From contig NZ_JBDOIO010000003.1 of assembly GCF_039831995.1 (NCBI RefSeq), positions 2,356,001 to 2,420,000 on the forward strand: a stretch of 64,000 nucleotides of DNA, given 5' to 3'. The notes under the pieces were generated by a model. It saw nothing but the letters and a program-made list of their open reading frames with translations, did not search any database and was not told where the DNA came from. Source of the stretch: Paenibacillus pabuli (lineage in GTDB: Bacteria; Bacillota; Bacilli; Paenibacillales; Paenibacillaceae). The translations under genes were made by a program, and so were the position numbers. How positions within the stretch are numbered: position 1 is the first letter of the stretch; every line of letters starts with the position of its first letter. Below, one piece after another: positions 8,551-16,805 of the stretch.

Positions 8551-9991
8551 TCTGCCTCCTCCGTCTCCATTTAACCGCCACCCGGGTCAGGATCAGAATG
8601 AATATTAGTGCAATGCCAGCGGTCAGGAACGTACCGAAGTGTTCCTTCATCATTTCCCGCCGATATCTTTTGAACGCCACCGAATAACTCTTGCGGTCCA
8701 TGCCAAGCTCGAAGTAACCGAGAGCCTCCTCATTTTTCTTCTCCATGAGCAAGGATTTGCCGATACCGATATAAGCGATATCATAATTGGCGTTCAGCTT
8801 CAGTACTTCTTGCCAAATATGCACGGCCTCCGTATCCTCACCCTGATAATGAAGAGCAACCGCCTCATTCACGTTTGTTCCGAAGCGTGTCGGCTCATAG
8901 ACCACCAGATTGCTCTTCCCCCGGTCAAGAACCAGTTGGTGATCGCCGGATTGCTCAATGGCAACGGGTGTTTTGAGCGTGCCTACCTGATTGCCTTTGC
9001 CGCCATAGATGTAGAGCAAATGACCCTCATCGTCGTAAGTGAACACCCGGTTCTGCGTCGCATCCAGCACACTGTACATTCCGTTGCCCAGCACTTTCAC
9101 ATCAATAAGCTTGGATGGACCCGTATTGTTGCGGAACCGAATATCCCCTTTGACGTCAAAGTAACCAAACCGCTTCAGCACATCTTCTCCGGACGGATTG
9201 AGGCGCTTGATTGGCTCATTCGAGCCGGGATCGATATTTGTTGCATAGACAAATCCTTTGTGGTCGATATCCGCATTGGAAAACTCGGTCGGTACAAACA
9301 AGACCATCTGTGCCCGCTGGGCCTTGGTGGAGAACATGCGCCAGATATATTCGCCGTAGTCCCGCTCCACCTTGTTGGTGCCGACGTATCCGATGAATTT
9401 CCCCGTCTCGTCAAACTGCATAATCCCTTCATAGACACCTTGAGCCACCACATAGACCCGTCCCACATGGTCAACCGTCAACTTCAGCGGCTGGAATTGA
9501 AAGTCGGTCGCCAGAATATCCGACTCGGGCTTCGAGATGATCTGATCTAGTTGCCCCTCAGCATCCAGAACAACGACCCGACTGTTCCCCGTATCAGCGA
9601 TGTAGATCCGTTCTTCTTCATCCACAAACAGTCCACCAGGAACATTAAATGTCTCCTTGCTGCCTTCTCTCGTGAATCCGTCCACAACTCGGAGCAGCTT
9701 ATAATCTGGGTCCAATACAACAATCCGGCTGTTGCCGCTATCCAAAATATAGATCTGACCGGATGGAGATACGTTCACATCCCCAGGATCCTTGAACTCC
9801 CCAATGCCCAAATCGCTGCCCGAAATCGTTCGCTGAGGCAGATAGGCGTCCGGCGATGGAACAGCTTCTCTCCAGGAGTTGTAGTTATAACTTTCATACG
9901 GCGCCGGGGAGGCCGCCGCAGGCACGGCATTCACCAGCAGCAGGGATACTGCCGCCAGGAGAACAAGCCATCTTTTCACTGTGCGTGCCAT
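8525..9991 (-). CDS. Secreted, C-terminally anchored NHL-repeat protein with TPR-like region
   Basis: The product of about 488 residues has a Sec signal peptide (KRWLVLLAAVSLLLVNAVPAA). At least three clear NHL repeats follow (DPGDVNVSPSGQIYILDSGNSR; VPGGLFVDEEERIYIADTGNSR; LKLTVDHVGRVYVV), making a probable beta-propeller. Next comes a helical segment with TPR character (AVHIWQEVLKLNANYDIAYIGIG; EALGYFELGM). A C-terminal membrane helix and basic tail (LILTRVAVKWRRRRQ) follow. It should therefore be an outward-facing propeller anchored at its C-terminus. I chose the ATG at 9991, preceded by GAGGGGG; the TTG five codons upstream includes that site. NHL propellers bind proteins or sugars; here a role in holding transporter parts or substrate is inferred from context. 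Confidence 0.78.
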   Translation of the reverse strand: MARTVKRWLVLLAAVSLLLVNAVPAAASPAPYESYNYNSWREAVPSPDAYLPQRTISGSDLGIGEFKDPGDVNVSPSGQIYILDSGNSRIVVLDPDYKLLRVVDGFTREGSKETFNVPGGLFVDEEERIYIADTGNSRVVVLDAEGQLDQIISKPESDILATDFQFQPLKLTVDHVGRVYVVAQGVYEGIMQFDETGKFIGYVGTNKVERDYGEYIWRMFSTKAQRAQMVLFVPTEFSNADIDHKGFVYATNIDPGSNEPIKRLNPSGEDVLKRFGYFDVKGDIRFRNNTGPSKLIDVKVLGNGMYSVLDATQNRVFTYDDEGHLLYIYGGKGNQVGTLKTPVAIEQSGDHQLVLDRGKSNLVVYEPTRFGTNVNEAVALHYQGEDTEAVHIWQEVLKLNANYDIAYIGIGKSLLMEKKNEEALGYFELGMDRKSYSVAFKRYRREMMKEHFGTFLTAGIALIFILILTRVAVKWRRRRQIDREAGLH

Positions 9992-10002
9992 ATCGTTCCC
10001 CC

Positions 10003-10866
10003 TCAATCCTTCATGCCCGAGCTCGCCATCGTCTCAATAATGCGGCTCTGCGAGAAAATAAACAGTGTAATCGGCACACTCATTAAAATAAGCGCCACCG
10101 CAGCACCTGCTCCTGCCCGGGATATGCCGCCTTGAATAATCTGGCCTGCAGCATAATGCAGCGTCTTGAGCTGCTCGCTGTAAATATAGCCATTGCCGTC
10201 ACTGCCCCATAACATCTGAAACAGCAGGATGATCAAGGTCAGCCAGGCCGGCTTCACGTTCGGCATCACAATCGACCAGAAAATCCGGTATTCACTTGCA
10301 CCATCAATCTTCGCCGCTTCCAGCAGGGCATCCGGAATCTGCTCCATAAACTGTTTCATCAGATACAGACCGAGTGAGTAGGCGAATGCCGGAATGATCA
10401 CGGCCCAATATGTGTCGATCCAACCGAGCCAAGACATGATCATATAATTGGGGATGGCCGTCACCGCAGGTGTGAACATGAGCGACAGCACAACCACCTG
10501 GAACATGAACACTTTGCCGGGAAATTTATGCTTGGCAAGCGGATAGGCCGCTGCAGAAGCCAAGAGCACGTGACCTACGATACCGATGCCCGTAATAAAT
10601 ACGGTGTTGAAAATATATCGTGAGAATGGCACCCACGAGTCACTGAGCAGATTCAGCAAATCCGTAAAGTTGCTGAACGTTGGATTTTTGACAAACAAGG
10701 TCGGCGGAAAGGTGAAAATCTCATCCAACGGTTTGAACGCATTGTTGATCGCATAGATCAGCGGCAGTACCATGAAGGCACCAAATACGAGCAGAAGGGC
10801 AAACAGGGAGAGACTACCGGATAACGAGCGATTCACCCGCTTTTTTCCAGTCGCAATTGCAGCCAT
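10003..10866 (-). CDS. Carbohydrate ABC transporter permease (MalG type)
   Basis: A 287-residue permease with six hydrophobic segments and an EAA loop (LLEAAKIDGASEYRIFWSIVMP). It starts two bases after the stop of its MalF-type partner and ends 11 bases before the NHL gene, so it is clearly co-transcribed. It belongs to the CUT1 family importing oligosaccharides. The C-terminal half (IIQGGISRAGAGAAVALILMSVP) is typical of Paenibacillus paralogues. Compared with the second pair at 3.4-5.3 kb it is clearly divergent, so the two pairs are not a recent duplication. Confidence 0.9.
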   Translation of the reverse strand: MAAIATGKKRVNRSLSGSLSLFALLLVFGAFMVLPLIYAINNAFKPLDEIFTFPPTLFVKNPTFSNFTDLLNLLSDSWVPFSRYIFNTVFITGIGIVGHVLLASAAAYPLAKHKFPGKVFMFQVVVLSLMFTPAVTAIPNYMIMSWLGWIDTYWAVIIPAFAYSLGLYLMKQFMEQIPDALLEAAKIDGASEYRIFWSIVMPNVKPAWLTLIILLFQMLWGSDGNGYIYSEQLKTLHYAAGQIIQGGISRAGAGAAVALILMSVPITLFIFSQSRIIETMASSGMKD

Positions 10867-10868
10867 AG

Positions 10869-11837
10869 CTATTCTCCCACCCTTCTCAGCAATTTTTGTA
10901 CCAGCAGGTTGGTGCCTACCATAATCATGAAGAGCACGGTTGCAATCGCCGAGGCGTAACCCATCTCAAATCGTGTTGTACCAAAGTCGATCAGATGAGT
11001 GACCACCGTCTCTGCCGCATAGTTCACGCTTGGGAATCCAGCCAGTGCTATGGAAACGTCCGCTACGGCAAACGAGGTCGTGAGTTGTATGACCGCGCCG
11101 AACATCAGCTGCGGCCGCATCGAAGGCAAAGTAATATACCAGAGCTCCTGCCAGCGATTTTTGATCCCGTCCACCGCGCCTGCTTCATATAACGTCCGGT
11201 CAACCGTTTGGAGCCCGGCGATGAATGCCAGAAACCCTGTCCCCAAGCTCAACCACAGCTGCACCAGGATGAGGATGGGCATGATGTAAGCCTCCGACTT
11301 CAACCACTGGATCGGCTCGAGCAGGAAGCCCCATCTGATCAATAGTCCATTGGCAATGCCGTAGCGATCGCCCGAGAAGATCATCAACCAGATAAAGTAG
11401 ACATTCCCCGATATGGATGGCGCGTAGAAGATCAGCGTCATGAACGCTCTCCATTTGGGCGTCAATTCATTAATGATCCAAGCAAATACGAAGCAGGCAA
11501 TATAACTGATGGGCCCGGTAATAATGGCAAACAGCAGCGTATTCTTGATGGCAATCAGGAATACGTCATCCTCCAAAAACAGTCGGGTATAGTTCTGCCA
11601 GCCAATAAAGCGCGGAAACTCCAGCATGTTGAAGTAGGTGAAGCTGAGTATGATGGAGATAACAACCGGGATCACGGTAAACATGGTGAACAGAATCATA
11701 TAGGGCGCCAGCAGGACATACGAATGTTTGCTGGCTTTCATCTCCTGGAGCTTCCAGTTCCACCATGATTTCATGCCCATCCTTGAAGCTTTCTCAGGAG
11801 GACTGTTTTGACCGTCTCGGAGTGATATTTGTGACAC
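10869..11837 (-). CDS. Carbohydrate ABC transporter permease (MalF type)
   Basis: A 322-residue permease with a long charged cytoplasmic N-terminus, six hydrophobic segments and an EAA-type loop (LYEAGAVDGIKNRWQELWYITLP). It starts with GTG; GGAGGG lies about 6 bases upstream. It follows the giant solute-binding protein by 18 bases and overlaps nothing. With the next gene it forms the first permease pair, most simply served by one or both of the two upstream binding proteins. Substrate specificity cannot be read from the sequence. Confidence 0.9.
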   Translation of the reverse strand: MSQISLRDGQNSPPEKASRMGMKSWWNWKLQEMKASKHSYVLLAPYMILFTMFTVIPVVISIILSFTYFNMLEFPRFIGWQNYTRLFLEDDVFLIAIKNTLLFAIITGPISYIACFVFAWIINELTPKWRAFMTLIFYAPSISGNVYFIWLMIFSGDRYGIANGLLIRWGFLLEPIQWLKSEAYIMPILILVQLWLSLGTGFLAFIAGLQTVDRTLYEAGAVDGIKNRWQELWYITLPSMRPQLMFGAVIQLTTSFAVADVSIALAGFPSVNYAAETVVTHLIDFGTTRFEMGYASAIATVLFMIMVGTNLLVQKLLRRVGE

Positions 11838-11855
11838 TGTTAACCCTCCCTCTGC

Positions 11856-14786
11856 TTACGGAAGACCAAATTCATTACGTTTGATCCGAATCTCGTCCTG
11901 AATATACTGGGTGTAGTCCATAATGGATTCTCTGGCTTCCACTTGGCCAACAACCGTTTTGTAAAAGGCATTAAACAGATGGCGTCCGGTAAAATAACCG
12001 CCAGGCACTTCGGGGATTCCCTTCACCGTTTCGAATTGCGCCTTAAGATTGGCATAATCTTCAGCAGGCCACGGCAGCGAATCAAGCGCCTTGATGTTGG
12101 CGGTTGGATAGCGCGCAGCAGCGCCCATCAGTCCTTCCATCTCACGGCCGAATTCAGCCTGTACGGGTGTGCTGGTCCACCATTTCATGAACTCCCACGC
12201 GGCTTCCTGATCCTTGGCGCTCTCGAGCATCATGACTGCGCTGCCACCGCCGGGAACGTCCCGATTGAGTGTCCCATCCGCCTGTACCGTACCCGGGACA
12301 GGAACGAAGCCCCACAGTCCACGAATTTCCGGTGCAAATACGGACAACTGGTTATACATGGTGTAATCTGTCAGACCGATCGGCATCTGCCCTGTTCTGA
12401 AGCGGTTGGCAAAATCATATTCCCTCTCCAGCTTGTAATCGGTATAGAACTCCGTCCACTGCTTAAACGTCTCGATCCCGATACGGGAATCCAGATCGGA
12501 TTCCTTGCCATCATTACGATAGAAGGATCCCCCATTCTGAAGCAGCATGGTTGCGTACTGCGAGTTGGGCGGAATGTTGACGCCCTGCATATTGGCCTGA
12601 GTCACAACCGGCATGCCGAATTCCATATGATTTTTGCTCAGAATGGCCAGCAGGCTCTCGACATCTTCCCACGTTTGAGGTACTTCAAGCCCTAACTCTG
12701 CGAGCACGTCTTTCCGGTAAAACAACATGTTAAAGGTCTGTGTTTCCGGTAGGGCATACACGCCTGAATCATAGACGTAGGGGATAATGGCACTTTCCCT
12801 GAACTCCTGTTCCACCGAGGCATAGTCAGCAAACTTGGTCAGATCTACCGCTGAATTCCGCATGGCAAAGTTTACCGGCAGATCATTGCCGATCTGCATC
12901 GCTACATCCGGTCCTTCACCAGATAACGTGGCCGGCAATAGCGTACCCATGTTGACCAGCTTCAGATTGACATTAATGCCGCTCTCCGGCGTAAAGGTCT
13001 CATCAATCATTGCCTTCATCGTATTGGCCTGGTCACGTCCACTGCCGATCCAAACCGTCACCGTACGCTGGTCATCCGATGTGGCAACATTGCCGATTTG
13101 GTTATAGTCAATGAAGAACGAATGATAGAACGTCTTGGCCTCGTGACCAATCTTCGCCAGCGCTCCCATCCCTGTATCCGGAATGCTGCGGTCGATGGAT
13201 GTGACATAAAGGGCGTCAATTTCAAGCGGCTGCTCCCGTGCCTGCTGCACCCATGTTCCGAGACCACCCGTATTGGTTTTGTAAGCCGCAAGCCGTCTGG
13301 GAATGGTATCCGGCTTGTCAATCATCTCGTCCAGCTGCTGGGCCATCGTTTTGATTAACGCTTCCTGATCACTGGACTGACCGGACAGAAGGCGAAGCTG
13401 TGCTGCCACGTCCTTGAGTCGTTTACTCTCTCCGGCGAATACCTCCAGCAGGTTCGGGATCTGCTTTTCCACCCGGTAATCCCGGAATTCATCCGGTTTG
13501 GTGCCTGTAATCATCAGAATTCGCCGGTACATGGAATTCAGGTTGTATAGGCTATCCTCTACATTGCGAATAAGTGGGGCGAAGTCACCAAGGCTGTTCT
13601 CCAGCCGTATGACATGTTTGCCTTTTTCCAGTTGAAACTTGTAGGGATCCTTCCCGCCCATCACATCCACACGATAGTCGCTTTGGTAACGGAAAGGTGC
13701 TTTCGCCATCTCGGCAAATGGGACCTCACCATCAATGGTCAGTTTGCGCGTGGAATAGATACCTTTGACGAAATTCTGCTGTGCAGTAAAGCCGATATGA
13801 TAAAGTCCACTCTCCGGCACATCGACCTCCCACTCAATCCACTGTCCCGGCAGACGCCAGTTGTAGCCACCGATCGTATTGACCCGCACTTGGGAAGCAC
13901 TATAAGGGAATACTGCCGAACTTGATCTTTCGCTGGTCGGGTACAACGTTGGTGAGGATTTGGCAATCGCCGCTTCTCCTTCAATCCGAATAAGAACATC
14001 TTTGGGCTGTCCGGAAGAATCCGTCTGCTGTGCCCCTGTGGTTTCCGCATAAGGAAGAGCATCCTTCTCGTTGAAGAGTCGCAAGGATCGAATGACCATC
14101 GGTTCACGCGTAGATTTCAGCGTTAGAGTGTGTTCCCCTTTTTCAAGATAAAACTTGAATGGAGCCTGTTCGTACCCATCCGAATCCTGGAACGTCTCTT
14201 CCATCCATCGGGGTTTCTCCACCTGTTTCGGACGGAGGTCATTCCCCTGATTATCCTGCTCAGCGGCTTCTTTCTCACTGCCCCATACCCGGTCAAACTG
14301 CAAATAGGCGGCTTCCGCAAATGGAAGTTCACCGTCAATGTACAGCGCACGCTCAATCGCGGAACTTTTGCCTTCTACGGGAAAATAAACTGCCGAGAGA
14401 TTGTACATTCCGGTTTCCGGCACGTCGACAACCCAATCGACCTCTCCGGTCTCGCCGGTAAACAAGGAGACCCCTTCCTTGCCTTCATAATCCATCAATT
14501 TGTGGACCTCTTCACCCTCAGCTCGTATGTAGTCCCCCACTTCAATGGTGATATCCACCTCTGGCCGCGATGCCTCACCTGCCTGGATCAAATACTGTTC
14601 GTATCCCCTCTTCTGCCTCGTCTGCTGCAAGATCGCATCCACCTCAATAGCAGGCAGACTGCCAGGCGGAACTTCTGCACTCTCTACACCCGTACCGGAG
14701 GTGAAATACAGCATCATGATGCCGGCAGCTGCAGCTACGATTACAGTAGGCAGGATCCATTTGTTTCGTTGTAGAATTCCAGCCAT
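11856..14786 (-). CDS. Giant membrane-anchored solute-binding protein with two CBM-like modules
   Basis: This 976-residue protein has an N-terminal membrane anchor (WILPTVIVAAAAGIMMLYF) and no lipobox. Two similar beta-rich modules follow. Each carries a VDVPE(S/T)G(L/M)Y strand, an IDGE(L/V)PFAE turn and a FxLEKG(E/K)H strand; this pattern recalls CBM35/CBM6-type carbohydrate-binding modules. A helical linker (about 430-520) leads into an extracellular solute-binding domain (about 580-930; FNMLFYRKDVLAELGLEVPQTWEDV and WEFMKWWTSTPVQAEFGRE). Ordinary binding proteins have about 430-550 residues. I chose the ATG at 14786 because a perfect AGGAGG lies 9 bases upstream; the longer frame from 14873 begins inside a hairpin. 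It probably captures glycans on the wall side and hands them to the permeases. Confidence 0.85.
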   Translation of the reverse strand: MAGILQRNKWILPTVIVAAAAGIMMLYFTSGTGVESAEVPPGSLPAIEVDAILQQTRQKRGYEQYLIQAGEASRPEVDITIEVGDYIRAEGEEVHKLMDYEGKEGVSLFTGETGEVDWVVDVPETGMYNLSAVYFPVEGKSSAIERALYIDGELPFAEAAYLQFDRVWGSEKEAAEQDNQGNDLRPKQVEKPRWMEETFQDSDGYEQAPFKFYLEKGEHTLTLKSTREPMVIRSLRLFNEKDALPYAETTGAQQTDSSGQPKDVLIRIEGEAAIAKSSPTLYPTSERSSSAVFPYSASQVRVNTIGGYNWRLPGQWIEWEVDVPESGLYHIGFTAQQNFVKGIYSTRKLTIDGEVPFAEMAKAPFRYQSDYRVDVMGGKDPYKFQLEKGKHVIRLENSLGDFAPLIRNVEDSLYNLNSMYRRILMITGTKPDEFRDYRVEKQIPNLLEVFAGESKRLKDVAAQLRLLSGQSSDQEALIKTMAQQLDEMIDKPDTIPRRLAAYKTNTGGLGTWVQQAREQPLEIDALYVTSIDRSIPDTGMGALAKIGHEAKTFYHSFFIDYNQIGNVATSDDQRTVTVWIGSGRDQANTMKAMIDETFTPESGINVNLKLVNMGTLLPATLSGEGPDVAMQIGNDLPVNFAMRNSAVDLTKFADYASVEQEFRESAIIPYVYDSGVYALPETQTFNMLFYRKDVLAELGLEVPQTWEDVESLLAILSKNHMEFGMPVVTQANMQGVNIPPNSQYATMLLQNGGSFYRNDGKESDLDSRIGIETFKQWTEFYTDYKLEREYDFANRFRTGQMPIGLTDYTMYNQLSVFAPEIRGLWGFVPVPGTVQADGTLNRDVPGGGSAVMMLESAKDQEAAWEFMKWWTSTPVQAEFGREMEGLMGAAARYPTANIKALDSLPWPAEDYANLKAQFETVKGIPEVPGGYFTGRHLFNAFYKTVVGQVEARESIMDYTQYIQDEIRIKRNEFGLP

Positions 14787-14835
14787 TCTACGAGTCCTCC
14801 TCATCAAGGCTGATGCCAGCAATTCCCTCGTGGGA

Positions 14836-14893
14836 GATTCAGAAAACGGGGTTTCGTGCATGATTACAGGCACTGGAAACCCCTGTCTGAATC
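14836..14893 (-). other. Large intercistronic hairpin
   Basis: Two perfect 8-bp arms stack in one structure: GATTCAGA pairs with TCTGAATC, and inside it GGGGTTTC pairs with GAAACCCC, with an inner GTGC/GCAC. No T-run follows, so it is not a standard terminator. It sits between the first binding-protein gene and the giant binding-protein gene, where such stems usually protect the upstream mRNA from 3' decay and lower downstream expression. Confidence 0.75.
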
Positions 14894-14904
14894 ACTTGCT
14901 GGTG

Positions 14905-16287
14905 TTATTGCTTGCCAAGTTTATCAACTGCCGCTTGGGCCTGGGCCTTATATTTCTCAGCTGTCGCTGTAACGGACGCGTTGTTTTTAATGATGTCGTT
15001 CACATAATCTCCGATTGGATATCCTGTGTAGGCATCATCCAAAAGGATACGTCCCGTTCCGGCAATATGCTCGCGAATCATGGCAATGTCCTTTTCGTCG
15101 GTATAGCGGCTCTCCAGATAATCCTGACCCGGATACTCCTCAATCTGTGGGATATCATAGGTCTCTTCATAAATCTGGTAGACAATCTTAGGATCTTCTA
15201 CACCTTTGGGAATGAACTTCGCAGAGGCTGCGTTGTTGGCGTACGTCACATCCTTGCTGCCCTGAGGTCCGTTCGGAATGGGAACTACACCAGCGGCGAA
15301 GGTAATATCGCCCAGCTGCCATTCAGCGGCGGTGAATAAAGCAACATCTCCATCCTTGAATGTATTGCTCTCCTCCCAGTTGGTTTTGTCGCCCGTCTTG
15401 ACCTTCACGACATTCTCCACGTTATACAGTCGTTTAACGAATTCGGCAGCCTCAATGGTTTTGGGGTCGGACAACCCTTCTTTAGAATTTTCGTCATCTA
15501 CAATCGTGCCGCCATTGGCAGCGGTAAAGTGACGAAGTACGTCGATCGGCCAGCCGGAGAATCCGTACACGTCAATTTTGCCGTCGTTATCCGTATCTTT
15601 GGTTGCCTGTTTGGCCAGTTCCATGAATTTTTCCCAATTCCACTCGCCTTGGTTATAGAGCTCCTGTGGATCAGGCAGCGACATTTTCTTAAACAGGTCA
15701 CGGTTATAGTGGAGACCCAGACCGATGCTGATCGGATTATCGAATGAGTAGTACTCGCCGGCGATGGCGGGATATTTCGTGATCAGGTTGGCCTCCTGGT
15801 TGATGTTGTTCTCAGCTGTGGTGAATTCGGAGAGCGGGAGCAATTGCCCTTTGAGGATGGCGGGAAGTGCGGATTTGTATTCCATCTGGACGATGTCTGC
15901 GAATGGTTCGCCAGCCAGTGCAGTCGTTGTGAATTTATTCATGTATTCTTCAAATGGGACATTTACAAACTCGATTTTCACGTTATATTTCTTCTCGACT
16001 TCAGCAATCTTATCGAGACGGGCCTTATCCGAAGCTGTCTCCCCCGCTGGCTTCAGATCCCACCAGGCAGCAACCTTAATGACACGTCCACCCAAATCGG
16101 GTACATTTGTCGCAACCTCTTCTGCCTCGCCTTCTGTCTCTGTCTCGGCGGTTGCGGTCGTATTGCCCGAATTGGCCGCCCCCCCTGAGTCTGTGCCATT
16201 TTGTGCTGTCCCACCTCCACTGCAAGCGGATACAAAAAGCATTACGGCCAATAACATCAGCGGCAGAACGTTCCATTTTCTAATCAT
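14905..16287 (-). CDS. Carbohydrate ABC transporter solute-binding lipoprotein
   Basis: A 460-residue lipoprotein: hydrophobic signal (VLPLMLLAVMLFVSAC) with lipobox cysteine at residue 22, then a Gly/Asn/Thr-rich linker with an acidic tail, then a bacterial solute-binding domain (VKIEFVNVPFEEYMNKF; GEPFADIVQMEYKSALP; GLHYNRDLFKKMSLPDPQ). It is the first gene of the long operon and sits just behind the promoter and operator region. Family 1 binding proteins capture oligosaccharides for CUT1 permeases. Being promoter-proximal and followed by a strong mRNA hairpin, it should be the most abundant product, as is usual for binding proteins. Confidence 0.92.
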   Translation of the reverse strand: MIRKWNVLPLMLLAVMLFVSACSGGGTAQNGTDSGGAANSGNTTATAETETEGEAEEVATNVPDLGGRVIKVAAWWDLKPAGETASDKARLDKIAEVEKKYNVKIEFVNVPFEEYMNKFTTTALAGEPFADIVQMEYKSALPAILKGQLLPLSEFTTAENNINQEANLITKYPAIAGEYYSFDNPISIGLGLHYNRDLFKKMSLPDPQELYNQGEWNWEKFMELAKQATKDTDNDGKIDVYGFSGWPIDVLRHFTAANGGTIVDDENSKEGLSDPKTIEAAEFVKRLYNVENVVKVKTGDKTNWEESNTFKDGDVALFTAAEWQLGDITFAAGVVPIPNGPQGSKDVTYANNAASAKFIPKGVEDPKIVYQIYEETYDIPQIEEYPGQDYLESRYTDEKDIAMIREHIAGTGRILLDDAYTGYPIGDYVNDIIKNNASVTATAEKYKAQAQAAVDKLGKQ

Positions 16288-16395
16288 GTTTTTTACAACC
16301 TCCCCGAATGTGTATGCCTATAATGGTCATGTCAAAACGCCAGCTCTTATCCACCTAATAAAATCAGCACACCACCACCACTTGTTATTTATTCG

Positions 16396-16415
16396 TTTGG
16401 TTTGAACAAACAAAA
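16396..16415. promoter_or_regulatory. Inverted repeat at the operon start, candidate operator
   Basis: TTTGGTTTG and CAAACAAAA flank a central AA; eight of nine base pairs match. It overlaps the -10 and the probable start point of the leftward promoter, where a repressor would block transcription. The divergent LacI-family regulator is the obvious candidate binder, although its family usually prefers a central CG. Confidence 0.45.
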
Positions 16416-16442
16416 TTTAACATAGCGAAATGTAAGCGTCAA
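16414..16442 (-). promoter_or_regulatory. Sigma-A-type promoter of the glycan operon
   Basis: Read leftward, a -35 TTGACG (16437-16442) and a -10 TAAATT (16414-16419) are separated by 17 bases. This lies about 130 bases upstream of the solute-binding lipoprotein start. Confidence 0.5.
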
Positions 16443-16444
16443 CA
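16431..16444. promoter_or_regulatory. cre-like operator
   Basis: TGTAAGCGTCAACA matches the catabolite-responsive element consensus (TGWAANCGNTNWCA) at 13 of 14 positions and covers the -35 of the operon promoter. CcpA, or the local LacI-family protein, could bind it and repress. Confidence 0.55.
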
Positions 16445-16483
16445 TTTTATTGTTAACATTTTCTATTATATCTGCTAATATGC

Positions 16484-16492
16484 TGATATAAT
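16484..16492 (+). promoter_or_regulatory. Extended -10 promoter of the LacI-type regulator
   Basis: TGATATAAT is an extended -10 with a perfect TATAAT; the -35 is weak. A small hairpin (arms AATC-GCTTT / AAAGC-GATT, about 16498-16522) follows in the leader. The remaining 280 bases up to the gene are AT-rich and show nothing else. Confidence 0.45.
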
Positions 16493-16805
16493 ACTGAAAT
16501 CCGCTTTTTATAAAGCAGATTCAAAAGAATATCTCCTTCCATGTTGATTATCTCAACATCTTCAAGTTATTTGAATTTGTTATTTTATAAACATAACAAA
16601 AGAATAATAACCAAAGACATTTTTCGAGCTTTTCTCTTACCAAACTTCATCATTCCCATTTCACGTTCAGCGTACAACGATAGAATCACTAACATTTTTC
16701 ATTCTGTATCCGTTATTAGATTAGAGGAAATATATCATGATATACTGGAATCAGTTTCATGCTACATGGTCAACAATACGGCAGAACTAAGAATGTAAGG
16801 ATGGT

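Noticed and set aside
8639..9550. 303-codon plus-strand frame opposite the NHL gene
   Set aside because: Antisense to a clearly coding gene, with no start signal and no protein features.
14130..15339. Long plus-strand frames of 214 and 264 codons opposite the binding-protein genes
   Set aside because: Both are shadows of conserved lipoprotein and binding-protein coding sequence and lack ribosome binding sites.
16541..16798. 85-codon plus-strand frame between the LacI-type gene and the operon promoter
   Set aside because: AT-rich intergenic composition, no ribosome binding site, and no recognisable fold.
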